Part shown: positions 23,242 through 30,853 of the stretch, in pieces
Layout of the letters: every line of letters begins with the position of its first letter
Position numbering within the stretch: the stretch's first letter is position 1
DNA from: CAYXVU01 sp964468725
GTDB lineage: Bacteria; Acidobacteriota; Blastocatellia; UBA7656
Length of the DNA: 33,899 nt
Reading direction: 5' to 3'
Assembly (NCBI GenBank): GCA_964468725.1
Contig: CAYXVU010000042.1
Location: 1 to 33,899, forward strand
Position numbers and translations under genes: made by a program
Notes under the pieces: generated by a model
Databases searched by the model: none
Told to the model about the DNA's origin: nothing
The model's input: only the letters and a program-made list of their open reading frames with translations

Positions 23242-24783
23242 TTAATCACCGACTTCGGGAATGAAAGCCTGACTGGTCGTTTCGCGCCGGTTGTGCGACT
23301 GCCGAGACGCGCCGAGTCCTTCGCGCAGCAGGTCGAAAATGATCTGCCGATTTTGTGCGATCAACTTCAGCCATCCCCACATCCCTTTGGGAGGGAAATA
23401 GATCCCTCGGAAGAACAGCCGTGCCACCAAAATGTTGATGCGTTGTCCGATATGCTGGTCATCGAGTGCGTGAACAGCCTGCGAAATCGCTTCTGGGCTG
23501 TACGAAGCTGCCCACGCATGTTCGAGTTCGGCTTGGGCTTCATCAATCGTCAACTTCAGCGGGGTGTGCGCCATTTTGTAGGGTGCAAAATCCAACCAGT
23601 GCGTCGGTCTGGTCAGTCTGCCCGCCGCCTGCAAGCGGGCATAGAGCGGCGTCGAAGGAAACGGGGTGAGTTGACCGAAGACCGGCAAACCCGGTGCCCA
23701 AGTGCGAATCTGTGCGAGCGTCCGCTCGGCCACTCCCGGTGTGTCGTTGTCCATGCCAATAATGAAAGAGGTGATGGCGTGAATGTTGCGCTGCGCCAAG
23801 CGTTCGAGCACTGCTGCGTACTCGCCCGGCTTATTGAAGCCTTTGTTCATATCGGCGAGGTTGATCGTGTCGATGGATTCCATGCCGATGAAGACCCACT
23901 TTCCCCCCGATTCCGCGATGAGATCAACCAATTCTTCGTCACGCAAGAGATTGGCGCTGATCTGGGCGATCCAATGCACCTGCGCCTCTGCGGCAATGAT
24001 ATCGCGCAATAATGATTTGGTGCGTTTGGGGTTGATGGCGAAATTATCGTCAATAAAAAAGACCGCCATTTGACCGTTTTCTTTGCGGGCGCGCGCTTTG
24101 AGCCGCAACAACTCATCAACCACGCTGGCATTGGTGCGAAAGCGAATCGAGTCGCCGAAAAAACCTGTCACCGTGCAGAATTCGCAACCATATGGGCAAC
24201 CCCGCCCCGATTCGATGGGGATCAAGCGAAAGCTTCCCCACCCGCCTCCGAGTCGCTTGAGCAGCGGCGCAAAGATTTTGGGAACCAGATTGAACTGCGC
24301 CAAGTCCATGCTCTCCCAAGGGATGGCCGGATAGGGTTGCAGACTGGGCTTGCGCTCTTGGCCCGCTTGATCGACCGGCGCATAGCGGCTTTTGAGCCTG
24401 CCGCGCGCCGCATCGGCAACGATCAGCGGCCAGGTCTCGTCGGCTTCGCCGAGCGCCACCGCATCCGCATGTCCGAGCGCTTCATCCGGCATCTCGGTCA
24501 CATGCGGCCCGCCCATCACGACCGGAACGCCGACCGCGCGAATCGCATCTGCCATACGGTAAGCTTTTCCGACCACTCGCGTCATCGCGCCGATGCCGAC
24601 CAGTCCGATCTTGTGCTCGCACACAAAGGCGGCGATGGCTTCTTCATCCATCGGTTTGGCATTGCCATCAATGAGAATGACTTCATGTTCGGGAGGGGTC
24701 AGAGATTGCAGTAGAAACATCCAAAGATGCGGCATGAAATTGCGTGACACCCCGTTATCAGGGTTGAACAGTAAAATTTTCAT
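23242..24783 (-). CDS. B12-binding-type radical SAM protein
   Basis: The 513-residue protein begins with a cobalamin-binding-like Rossmann region (about 1-125: ILLFNPDNG, VGIGAMT, VVMGGPHVTEMPDEAL). I do not see the DxHxxG cobalt-ligand motif. The radical SAM core starts with GRGCPYGCEFC, where Cys196, Cys200 and Cys203 would hold the 4Fe-4S cluster that cleaves S-adenosylmethionine. The architecture resembles BchE/HpnJ-type methylases and cyclases acting on lipids or tetrapyrroles. The C-terminal 100 residues are family-specific. AAGGA precedes ATG 24783, and the start overlaps the stop of the upstream cysteine-rich gene (ATGA). The substrate cannot be named. Confidence 0.9.
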   Translation of the reverse strand: MKILLFNPDNGVSRNFMPHLWMFLLQSLTPPEHEVILIDGNAKPMDEEAIAAFVCEHKIGLVGIGAMTRVVGKAYRMADAIRAVGVPVVMGGPHVTEMPDEALGHADAVALGEADETWPLIVADAARGRLKSRYAPVDQAGQERKPSLQPYPAIPWESMDLAQFNLVPKIFAPLLKRLGGGWGSFRLIPIESGRGCPYGCEFCTVTGFFGDSIRFRTNASVVDELLRLKARARKENGQMAVFFIDDNFAINPKRTKSLLRDIIAAEAQVHWIAQISANLLRDEELVDLIAESGGKWVFIGMESIDTINLADMNKGFNKPGEYAAVLERLAQRNIHAITSFIIGMDNDTPGVAERTLAQIRTWAPGLPVFGQLTPFPSTPLYARLQAAGRLTRPTHWLDFAPYKMAHTPLKLTIDEAQAELEHAWAASYSPEAISQAVHALDDQHIGQRINILVARLFFRGIYFPPKGMWGWLKLIAQNRQIIFDLLREGLGASRQSHNRRETTSQAFIPEVGD

Positions 24784-25124
24784 GGCTTCCTTTCTGCGTG
24801 ACGATCCGGGTTCATCACCAGAGCGATGCCAGCCGCCGTTTCTGGGTCAATAGCCAGCGCCGCAACTCGCAACGCTTGTGCGTCGGCGCGCGCCTGTTCT
24901 TCGTGCGCCGCAAGTTGTTTGATCTTTTTTAGCTCGACGCCCTTGATGCCGAAAAAGACCGACATCTGAATGAGTTGACCGGCGCCGGTAAAATCCGCCG
25001 GGTTGGCGCAGAATTTTTCGATGCCGGGATCGAACTCACGACAACTCATTGCTTTGGGCATTGCCAACCCAACCGCGCACTGACGATTGGCTTGATATTG
25101 TCGACAGAATTCACAAATCATCAT
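24780..25124 (-). CDS. Small cysteine-cluster protein coupled to radical SAM gene
   Basis: The 114-residue protein has five cysteines in its first 39 residues (Cys4, Cys7, Cys16, Cys28, Cys39; CEFCRQYQANRQC, then MSCREFDPGIEKFC). This spacing suggests a zinc or iron-sulfur site. The second half is helical and charged. AGGGAG 6 nt upstream supports ATG 25124 (a second ATG follows directly). Its stop overlaps the start of the radical SAM gene, so the two are made together, and the protein could be an accessory or electron-transfer partner. Function is not known to me. Confidence 0.72.
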   Translation of the reverse strand: MMICEFCRQYQANRQCAVGLAMPKAMSCREFDPGIEKFCANPADFTGAGQLIQMSVFFGIKGVELKKIKQLAAHEEQARADAQALRVAALAIDPETAAGIALVMNPDRHAERKP

Positions 25125-25186
25125 CGGTTGCTCCCTTGCTTGCTGCCCAAGCGGTAGTCTTTGGCTCCGACCAAGAGCCGAAAATC

Positions 25187-25475
25187 CTCTGCTCTCTGCG
25201 GCGTCGAATCAGGGGAAGGCGTCGCAATTGATCTGGCGAGCAAAGCAGATTGCGAAGCGGACAGTCGCGGGCAATTGCCATTTACGGAAGAGGGTTGCGG
25301 TCTGCGGAGATTCCCTCTCCAAAGTTCAAAACCATCTCTCGGTTTACGTAACCCTCTTTTCTGCTCTGCTAGCTTTATGAGTTGGTTGGTACAAGTCGCA
25401 GCTTCACACTATCACCTGTGGCCAGCAGAGTACAAACGATCTTTCGCTAGACCAGGTGGCCAGCGAAATTTTTTT
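25187..25475 (+). ncRNA. Candidate structured non-coding RNA, unidentified
   Basis: The centre is a 12-bp helix AAGAGGGTTGCG (25288-25299) / CGTAACCCTCTT (25347-25358), with one G-U pair. It encloses two further hairpins: GGAGA-ttccc-TCTCC (25306-25320) and AAACC-atctctc-GGTTT (25329-25345), making a three-way junction. A long-range CTCTGCT (25187-25193) / AGCAGAG (25424-25430) pairing could close the whole. It ends at a strong plus-strand terminator although no plus-strand gene precedes it. It lacks the signature sequences of tmRNA and RNase P RNA. Transcription is not shown, and the 5' end is unknown. Confidence 0.35.
25442..25475 (+). terminator. Rho-independent terminator without an upstream gene
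   Basis: TTTCGCT (25442-25448) pairs with AGCGAAA (25462-25468), followed by seven Ts (25469-25475). The minus strand has no T run after the stem, so it acts on plus-strand transcripts only. Confidence 0.72.
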
Positions 25476-25671
25476 CAGCACCGTGAGCGGCTTGAGTACA
25501 AGGGCAGGGGAGTGATGTGACGCACAGGCGATGGGTAAGCATTGTCGGTTTTCGCAACCCAATCAGGCAAGCGTGGGAGGGCAAACCCACTCCGCTTACT
25601 GCAAGCGATTGGTAATCGTTGGTCATGAGACGAGGCGTTCCTCTGACACAGCATGGGAGTTATTGCGCGTA

Positions 25672-26043
25672 CTATTTTTTTTTCTTGCCAAAGGCGCGAA
25701 TCTGTTTAATGAGCGCGGCGATTTCATCCTGCGAGAGTTTGCTCTTCCAGCCCGGCATATACGTACCCTTTCCCTTTTCGATGATTGCGCCAAGTTGTGC
25801 GTCGGTGCGCGACTGTTGCCATTTGGCATTCGTCCAATCGGCTTGCCCTTTGGCTTTCCAGTTGGGCAAGCCACGCCCATTCTTGCCGTGACAGATGGCG
25901 CAATGATTCGCAAAGAGCTTCTGTCCGTCAGCAGCCGATGAAGATAAGGTGCGCGTCGGCTCTGTTTTGGCCGGAGAACCGCCGGAGAAGGCGATAAGAG
26001 TTGCGCACAGCGAGAAGAAAACGAGAAGTTTGAGACGCATCAT
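25672..26043 (-). CDS. Small periplasmic cytochrome c
   Basis: A 123-residue class I-type mono-heme cytochrome c. A signal peptide (MMRLKLLVFFSLCATLIAFSGG) is followed by the heme site CAICH in FANHCAICHGKNGRG. The axial methionine is probably in the MPGWKSKLS segment near the C terminus (GTYMPGW). It would carry electrons from the bc-type complex to an oxidase or reductase. ATG 26043 follows AGGAGA. The gene lies 35 nt after the cytochrome b gene and is the last gene of the operon. It ends in a run of lysines. Confidence 0.93.
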   Translation of the reverse strand: MMRLKLLVFFSLCATLIAFSGGSPAKTEPTRTLSSSAADGQKLFANHCAICHGKNGRGLPNWKAKGQADWTNAKWQQSRTDAQLGAIIEKGKGTYMPGWKSKLSQDEIAALIKQIRAFGKKKK

Positions 26044-26078
26044 AATTATTCTCCTGTCGGTTGAGGAGGTAGGGAGAA

Positions 26079-27527
26079 CTATTTTGTCCGGAGGGTAACT
26101 AGCCATTCGACAAGAGCTTTTTTGTCCTCAGCGGAAATCTGCGGAAACGCCGCTGGCATCGGGTCTTGCAAGCCGAACGCGCGTGCATCATCAAGCATCC
26201 TGAGTAAGTCTTCGCGGCGACGCTGAGGTTTCGCAGTCAAGTTCATTAACGCAGGGCCGATGCCCCCTTCGCCGCTCTCTCCGTGACAGAGCGCACAGTT
26301 TTCAGCAAACACTTGCACCCCATGAGACGAATTTGTCGAAGCTGCCACTGTTGTTTCGACGACCAAAGGATGGCCGATCTCTTGGGGTTGAAACGGCGCT
26401 TTTAGGAAAGCAGCATCTGCTAGTTGTTGGCGTTGCAGTTTGGCTCTGATTTCGGGGTAGCGGCGGTCTTCATATTTCGATAAAACAATCAACGTACTCG
26501 CCCCAAGCAGAACGAGCGCCAGAACCGACACTGCAACCGGTCGCTTGAAGGGGTTGCGTTCGCGGCGCTTATCAACGAAGGGTAAGAGAAAGATTGCGCC
26601 GAAGAGCAGCCCCGGCAAGATGACAGTTGGCAACAGCGACCACTGACCGGGGAAGTATTTCAAGAGTTGAAACAGCGGCAAAAAATACCAAGGCGGGCGC
26701 GCCAGAAAATCGCTTGTGGCATCGGCTTCGGGCCCAAGTTTGGCAGGGTAAAGATGAGCTGTGAGCAATATCGCAATGAAGATCAAGAGCGCAAAGACTG
26801 TGTCTTTGAAGAGTTGTCGCGGGTAGAACCGTTCCGGACGATGAGTTGCGTTCGGGTGAAAATGTCCGGCAGGTTTGGCTTTTCTGAAAAGATACAGGTG
26901 CGCCAGCAAAAGAACGCCGACTCCGAGGGGCAACAAGAAAGCGTGCAGCATAAAGAAGCGAGACAAGGTTACCGAACTCAACTCTGTGCCGCCCAGTAGG
27001 AGGCGTTGTTGCAAGGAGCCGATCAGCGGGACTTCTCCGGCAATTGAGGCGGCGACCTGGGTGCCGAAATACGCTTCCTGATCCCATGGCAAGAGGTACC
27101 CGGTAAAGGCTAATCCGAGAATCAACAAGAGCATCAGCCCGCCGCTGTTCCACACCAACTCGCGTTTTGCTTTGTAAGCGGCGAAACAGAAGGTCTGCGT
27201 CAGGTGAGCCGCCATGAGAACAATCATGGCATGGGCGCTGTAGTGGTGCAGCCCACGCAAGAGCGCCCCGCCCGGCGCCGCTTTTTGAATATAGGCGACG
27301 CTCGCGTGGGCGTGGTCGGCACTGGGCACATAGTACATTGCCAAAAAGACTCCGCTAACGACTTGCACCCCGAACAAAACTGCCAACCCACTCCCGAAAA
27401 CATACGCCCAGCGAGCGCCGCCTTTTATTGGCTCGTCAAGCACGCTGCGTATCGGACTCCTGATCGCCGCGCGCTCGTCCAGCCAATCTTGAAATCGTCT
27501 CCATCGGCTGCCAATCTGCCCGTTCAT
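26079..27527 (-). CDS. Cytochrome b fused to a C-terminal heme-c domain
   Basis: The core of a bc-type quinol-oxidising complex. About eight membrane helices span residues 40-350. Heme ligands are His94 and His108 (13 residues between) and His195 and His210 (14 between, as in b6-type proteins). The quinol-site motif usually written PEWY reads PPWY (278-281). After the last helix (about 330-350) a soluble mono-heme domain has CALCH (411-415), so electrons could pass directly to c heme. The frame continues upstream inside the Rieske gene, but ATG 27527 is chosen: it follows the Rieske stop by one nt, with AGGAGG about 11 nt upstream. Length is 482 residues. It is coupled to Rieske and followed by cytochrome c. 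Confidence 0.94.
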   Translation of the reverse strand: MNGQIGSRWRRFQDWLDERAAIRSPIRSVLDEPIKGGARWAYVFGSGLAVLFGVQVVSGVFLAMYYVPSADHAHASVAYIQKAAPGGALLRGLHHYSAHAMIVLMAAHLTQTFCFAAYKAKRELVWNSGGLMLLLILGLAFTGYLLPWDQEAYFGTQVAASIAGEVPLIGSLQQRLLLGGTELSSVTLSRFFMLHAFLLPLGVGVLLLAHLYLFRKAKPAGHFHPNATHRPERFYPRQLFKDTVFALLIFIAILLTAHLYPAKLGPEADATSDFLARPPWYFLPLFQLLKYFPGQWSLLPTVILPGLLFGAIFLLPFVDKRRERNPFKRPVAVSVLALVLLGASTLIVLSKYEDRRYPEIRAKLQRQQLADAAFLKAPFQPQEIGHPLVVETTVAASTNSSHGVQVFAENCALCHGESGEGGIGPALMNLTAKPQRRREDLLRMLDDARAFGLQDPMPAAFPQISAEDKKALVEWLVTLRTK

Positions 27528-27528
27528 C

Positions 27529-28137
27529 TTAACCCAAAGCCTCCTGATGCGTGCTTCCCTGTCGGAAGCGCTTATACTTGACCTGTACCCTCTCCTGCTC
27601 AATGCGGTATTCGAGCCTGTCCATATTTCGCGGCGTCGGTCCGGCTTGCTTTTCTCCATCGCCAGTCCATGAGCTGCCATGACAGGCGCAAACGAAAACG
27701 CTATTCGTCTGCTGAATGGTGCAACCAAGATGCGGGCAAACTGCCGAAAAGACCATCAACTTATCTGCTCTTCTCACTACCCAAATCAATCGTTGCGTAT
27801 TGAAGCGTCCCCATCCGACGTTTTGCGAAACGACAATGAGCTTTTTCGTCGTCCCTTCGGCGATGTCCGTTAGCGACCCAATATCTATCCACCTCCCTTC
27901 TTTGGTAGCAGCGAAAGCCGGGGCGATGGAGTACCGCCCGATGATGGCGCCCAGCGTCGCGGTGATGCCCGCAGTGATGAGGCCAATCAACGCCCCGATG
28001 ACAGGCCGCCGTGCTAAAGCTGCCGCCTGCGGTTCAACTTCTTCGCCGACAGAGGTCGGGGCGGTTTCCCTATCGCCATCGCCTTCCGCAAAATCGTTTT
28101 GTGATGGCTGAGGGTTCCCCACATCTTTGAAAGCCAT
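27529..28137 (-). CDS. Rieske iron-sulfur protein of a bc-type complex
   Basis: The protein moves electrons from quinol to cytochrome c through a 2Fe-2S cluster. Ligand boxes are CPHLGC (Cys134, His136, Cys139) and CACHGSSW (Cys150, Cys152, His153); two of the cysteines would form the usual disulfide. One membrane anchor is near residues 45-68 (GALIGLITAGITATLGAIIG), after a 40-residue acidic N terminus. At 202 residues it is typical. GGAG sits upstream of ATG 28137. The gene directly precedes cytochrome b, with one nt between, and follows the formylglycine-enzyme-like gene by 15 nt. With no cytochrome c1 gene, the heme-c domain of the neighbouring cytochrome b likely replaces it. Confidence 0.95.
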   Translation of the reverse strand: MAFKDVGNPQPSQNDFAEGDGDRETAPTSVGEEVEPQAAALARRPVIGALIGLITAGITATLGAIIGRYSIAPAFAATKEGRWIDIGSLTDIAEGTTKKLIVVSQNVGWGRFNTQRLIWVVRRADKLMVFSAVCPHLGCTIQQTNSVFVCACHGSSWTGDGEKQAGPTPRNMDRLEYRIEQERVQVKYKRFRQGSTHQEALG

Positions 28138-28152
28138 GCGCTCTCCTGGTTG

Positions 28153-29163
28153 TCACCGCGCGTCTCGCGCACAACGGAATCCCAGATTATTGAAGCTTGC
28201 CGCTTGCGGGCTTTTACCGCGAAAGCCGATACGATATGCACCGCAATAATTGGCCGCGCAAAACCATGAGCCGCCGCGCGCGCTTCGCATCTCTCCGGTC
28301 GCCGGGCCTCGCGGGTCAGACGCAGGACTGTGATGATAGTAGTCTTCGGCGTAGTAATCTGCCGTCCATTCCCAAACGTTGCCGATCAAGTCGTAGATGC
28401 CGAAATCATTGGCTGCAAAATGACCAACCGGCGCGGTGTAGTAAAACCCGTCATCCAGAACATTGCGGTCTGGCCAAGTGCCTTGCCAATAATTGGCGAG
28501 GGCTTTGCCGCTTGGATTCAACTCGTTCCCCCATGGATAAACCGCGCTGCGATGTTTGCCGCGCGCGGCATATTCCCATTCGGCTTCGGTTGGCAATCGC
28601 TTGCCCGCCCACTTCGCATAGGCCGCAGCATCATTCCAAGAGACCTGGACAACCGGATGGTTCATCCACGCAGCAATGGATGAGCCGGGGCCAAATGGAT
28701 GTCGCCAGTTAGCGCCCTCGACGAACTCCCAATCCGCCATTCCCTTTTGAAACACCCAAGAAGCTCCTTGCCTTTCCGCATCGGTTTGATAACCCGTTGC
28801 CTCGACAAAGCGCACAAATTGCGTGTTGGTCACTTCGGTGGCATCCAGATAGAAAGGAGACAAGGTCACTTCGTGCGCCGGGCGTTCATCAGCATCGCCA
28901 AGGCTATGGGCGGGGTCTTTCACGTCGGCATTGGACCGCCTCACAGCGCTCTTTTTGCGATGCTCCTTATGAGTCGGTCTCGTTGCCTCGGGAGTTCCCA
29001 TAAGAAACGCTCCGCCGGGCAAAAGGATTTCTGCGCCATCCGCAAGGGGCGCCGGAGGAGCGAAGGCAGGCGTTCGCCGCTCGGCAATACAGATCCCGAC
29101 GGCGGTCAGCCCGACTGCCATCGCCGCTCCGATGAAGGCTAGCCAAAGTTGCTGTTTACTCAT
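28153..29163 (-). CDS. SUMF1/formylglycine-generating-enzyme-family protein
   Basis: Exported or membrane-anchored: an N-terminal hydrophobic segment (LAFIGAAMAVGLTAVGICIA, about 8-27) precedes the FGE-sulfatase fold from about residue 45 (GGAFLMGTPE) to the end (NNLGFRCARD). Typical motifs are RPAHEVTLSPFYLDATEVTN, RLPTEAEWEYAARG and YDLIGNVWEWT. The active-site copper-binding pair of true formylglycine-generating enzymes (C-x4-C) is kept as Cys302 and Cys307 (GGSWFCAANYCGAYR), which most SUMF1-like proteins lack. True enzymes oxidise a sulfatase cysteine to formylglycine, but no sulfatase is in this window. It lies between a P460-like gene and Rieske in one operon, so its role may be in respiration or copper handling (inference). 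Confidence 0.9.
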   Translation of the reverse strand: MSKQQLWLAFIGAAMAVGLTAVGICIAERRTPAFAPPAPLADGAEILLPGGAFLMGTPEATRPTHKEHRKKSAVRRSNADVKDPAHSLGDADERPAHEVTLSPFYLDATEVTNTQFVRFVEATGYQTDAERQGASWVFQKGMADWEFVEGANWRHPFGPGSSIAAWMNHPVVQVSWNDAAAYAKWAGKRLPTEAEWEYAARGKHRSAVYPWGNELNPSGKALANYWQGTWPDRNVLDDGFYYTAPVGHFAANDFGIYDLIGNVWEWTADYYAEDYYHHSPASDPRGPATGEMRSARGGSWFCAANYCGAYRIGFRGKSPQAASFNNLGFRCARDAR

Positions 29164-29232
29164 CGCCCATCCATGATTCGAGATAAGGAGCCGAGATCCG
29201 TTCTAAAAGCCATCCACGCATCCCGGCAAGCA

Positions 29233-29262
29233 GGGAAGGAAAACTTGGTTCGAATCCTTCCC
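29233..29262. other. 8-bp hairpin between P460-like and SUMF1-like genes
   Basis: GGGAAGGA (29233-29240) pairs with TCCTTCCC (29255-29262) around a 14-nt loop. No T run follows on the minus strand, so it may be an mRNA-stability hairpin in the operon rather than a terminator. Confidence 0.35.
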
Positions 29263-29296
29263 CTTTCAGAAAAGCGAGTACCGCGCCAAGCGATAG

Positions 29297-29968
29297 CTAT
29301 TTCTTTCTCAAGAAGGCGGCATCGGTTGAGGCTCCGGCATGGCATTGCGCGCACATCTGCATCTGTTGACTATCGCCTTTGCCGGTTATATGGCCGGTTT
29401 CATTCGTCGTCATCCATAACCAACCGCTAGCGGTTTTCTCCATGATAAAGAGCGGCCCTTTAGCTCCGCGTTTCCCGCCCCGATTCTGATGGGTCTCTTT
29501 GACAAAGATTGCGCCGACCGGAAATTCCGTAGCCTTGCTCTCCAAAGCCGCTTCCGCAATCCGGTTAGCAAAGGTCGTTTCCAGCATATTGCCGTGTGGC
29601 TGACTCAGTAAGAGTTTGCTATTGATCTTTTTCCAGCTACCATAAGAAGCGGCTGGGCCATACTTCTCTCCGGAAGCCATCTTTCCGGCGCAAGGGTTGC
29701 AGGGATTTTGCGCCTTCTTCGCACAGGGGTTACAAGGGTTCTGTCCCTTCTTCGCACAAGGGTTGCAAGGGTTCTGCCCCTTCTTTGCACAGGGATTTTG
29801 CCCCTGTTTTTTCGCACAGGGGTTTTGTGCATCATAGGGAGTTGCTGCCGCACTGGCCGGATTGGGTTGGTCGGCAGGGGTGCGGCTGATAGCCCTTGCC
29901 GAGACGAATCCGATGCCGCCAATGACAAAGGCAAGCAGCGTTAGTACCTGAAGCATTTTTTTACGCAT
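29297..29968 (-). CDS. Exported cytochrome P460-family protein with Cys-repeat region
   Basis: Residues 1-25 are a signal peptide. Residues 48-95 are tandem repeats of an 11-residue unit AKKGQNPCNPC with eight cysteines in five copies. Residues 105-223 fit the cytochrome P460 family: YGSWKKINSKLL, EFPVGAIFVKETH, GPLFIMEK, SGWLWMTT and the heme motif CAQCH (206-210). P460 proteins bind a modified c heme and oxidise hydroxylamine or related compounds; some members are ordinary sensors or unknown. ATG 29968 follows GGAGG 6 nt upstream. It opens the five-gene operon. The repeat is spliced between export signal and domain, and its cysteines could bind copper or another metal. Substrate is unproven. 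Confidence 0.82.
   Translation of the reverse strand: MRKKMLQVLTLLAFVIGGIGFVSARAISRTPADQPNPASAAATPYDAQNPCAKKQGQNPCAKKGQNPCNPCAKKGQNPCNPCAKKAQNPCNPCAGKMASGEKYGPAASYGSWKKINSKLLLSQPHGNMLETTFANRIAEAALESKATEFPVGAIFVKETHQNRGGKRGAKGPLFIMEKTASGWLWMTTNETGHITGKGDSQQMQMCAQCHAGASTDAAFLRKK
29681..29827 (-). repeat. 33-nt tandem repeats coding AKKGQNPCNPC units
   Basis: The P460-like gene contains repeats of a 33-nt unit, with shortened units at the N-terminal end. Codons vary a little between copies, so the repeat is not freshly expanded. Confidence 0.75.
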
Positions 29969-30272
29969 CACGTTCCTCCATTCGAAAATCTTGTCAGAAA
30001 CACACACGCCTCCCGGCCAATCGGTTTGCACACGCCGATTGTTGAGTGAAGCGCGTACTTAAAAGGGCGGCCAACCAGCAGCCTAATGGTCAGCGAACCG
30101 GATTCCCGATCAGGGATACACCTGGGGAATCTGCGGTCTTTTACAGCACAACTGTCTGAACCCAGTATCGTCTCTGTGCGGTTCGGTTCTCAACCGGCTT
30201 CTTGGTTACTTTCCGGCTCGACTGCGGTTGAATTTTTAACAGCCATCGTGATCTATCAGAGGTCGCCGGAAG

Positions 30273-30280
30273 TTTATTCC
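30273..30280 (-). promoter_or_regulatory. GGAATAAA element facing the P460 operon
   Basis: TTTATTCC on the plus strand reads GGAATAAA on the minus strand, followed by CTTCCGGCGACCTCTGATAG. It lies about 305 nt before the P460 start codon, so a long leader or another site would be needed. It could be an ECF -35 element. Confidence 0.35.
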
Positions 30281-30333
30281 AAAAATTTTTCTGCTCCCTT
30301 GGCGATTCAGAAACTGGGCGGAGAGAAAATATT

Positions 30334-30343
30334 GGGAATAAAT
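30334..30343 (+). promoter_or_regulatory. GGGAATAAAT element facing the DoxX/ECF operon
   Basis: GGGAATAAAT is followed by CTCTTTGGCGATGAGTAAAC; it lies about 105 nt before the DoxX-like start. GGAA-type -35 elements are typical of ECF sigma factors, and the operon encodes one, so autoregulation is plausible. A -10 was not assigned with confidence. Confidence 0.42.
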
Positions 30344-30448
30344 CTCTTTGGCGATGAGTAAACAAATATAGCGGCCACCAACTTGGCTACGCATTCAAAA
30401 GCGCCTGTCAAGAGAAGGTTCGTTCGATCTATCAAAGGAGGGTAGGCT

Positions 30449-30853
30449 ATGGCAAACGCAAAAGCAAAAAACATCGCTTTGTGGATAGGGCAAATTGTCT
30501 TGGGCGCTTTTTATATCATGCAGTCGATTCCCAAATTGACGAGTGATGCAGAGGTAATCGCCAACTTTCAGAGATGGGGGATGCCAGGCGGGTTCCACTA
30601 TGTTGTCGGAGGAGTCGAACTATTTGGCGGACTGTTGCTCTGTTTCCGCCCGACGGCGGCCTTTTCGGCTTTGGGGCTAATCCTTCTGATGATGGGGGCT
30701 GCGGTTACACATCTGATTCACGGCGATGGCGCAATGGTTCTGCTACCCCTCGTTCCGCTTCTCTTGCTGGCGGTAATCGCCTACTACCGCCGTCCCGGAG
30801 CTGCCAATCCAGGCATTCTAGCTGGTGCGGCGCGAACCAAAAATGATGCCTAG
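30449..30853 (+). CDS. DoxX-family membrane protein
   Basis: A 134-residue protein with four predicted membrane helices (about 9-27, 47-66, 70-88, 94-112) and the DoxX-type start (GQIVLGAFYIMQSIPKLTSD). Family members are found near thiosulfate, sulfide or oxidative-stress genes and in some cases form complexes with superoxide dismutase or thiol enzymes, but molecular roles are mostly unknown. AAAGGAGGG is just upstream. The ECF sigma gene follows within about 110 nt on the same strand, and the pair is divergent from the P460-cytochrome operon. Confidence 0.88.
   Translation: MANAKAKNIALWIGQIVLGAFYIMQSIPKLTSDAEVIANFQRWGMPGGFHYVVGGVELFGGLLLCFRPTAAFSALGLILLMMGAAVTHLIHGDGAMVLLPLVPLLLLAVIAYYRRPGAANPGILAGAARTKNDA

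Larger units (their letters stand above)
25125..25671. other. Long gene-free region with a candidate structured RNA
   Basis: No credible protein gene is found in 547 nt; one plus-strand frame lacks a ribosome binding site and has implausible composition. The plus strand folds on paper into a branched structure followed by a terminator at 25442-25475, described as a candidate ncRNA at 25187-25475. The right 190 nt up to the cytochrome c gene show nothing else. Confidence 0.55.
29969..30448. other. Divergent promoter region between P460 and DoxX operons
   Basis: No gene is supported; the plus-strand frame near 30086 lacks a ribosome binding site. It carries GGAATAAA once on each strand, at 30273-30280 (minus) and 30335-30342 (plus), listed separately. 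The stretch from about 29990 to 30060 before the P460 start shows no obvious -10/-35. Confidence 0.55.

Noticed and set aside
25161..25520. Plus-strand frame in the gene-free region
   Set aside because: No ribosome binding site, odd composition, and it runs through the terminator at 25442-25475.
29248..29258. GGTTCGAATCC, a tRNA T-loop-like string
   Set aside because: Flanking bases do not form a T-stem and no acceptor or anticodon arm is visible; it is the loop of the hairpin at 29233-29262.
30086..30361. Plus-strand frame in the divergent promoter region
   Set aside because: No ribosome binding site, no family likeness, and it spans the GGAATAAA elements.
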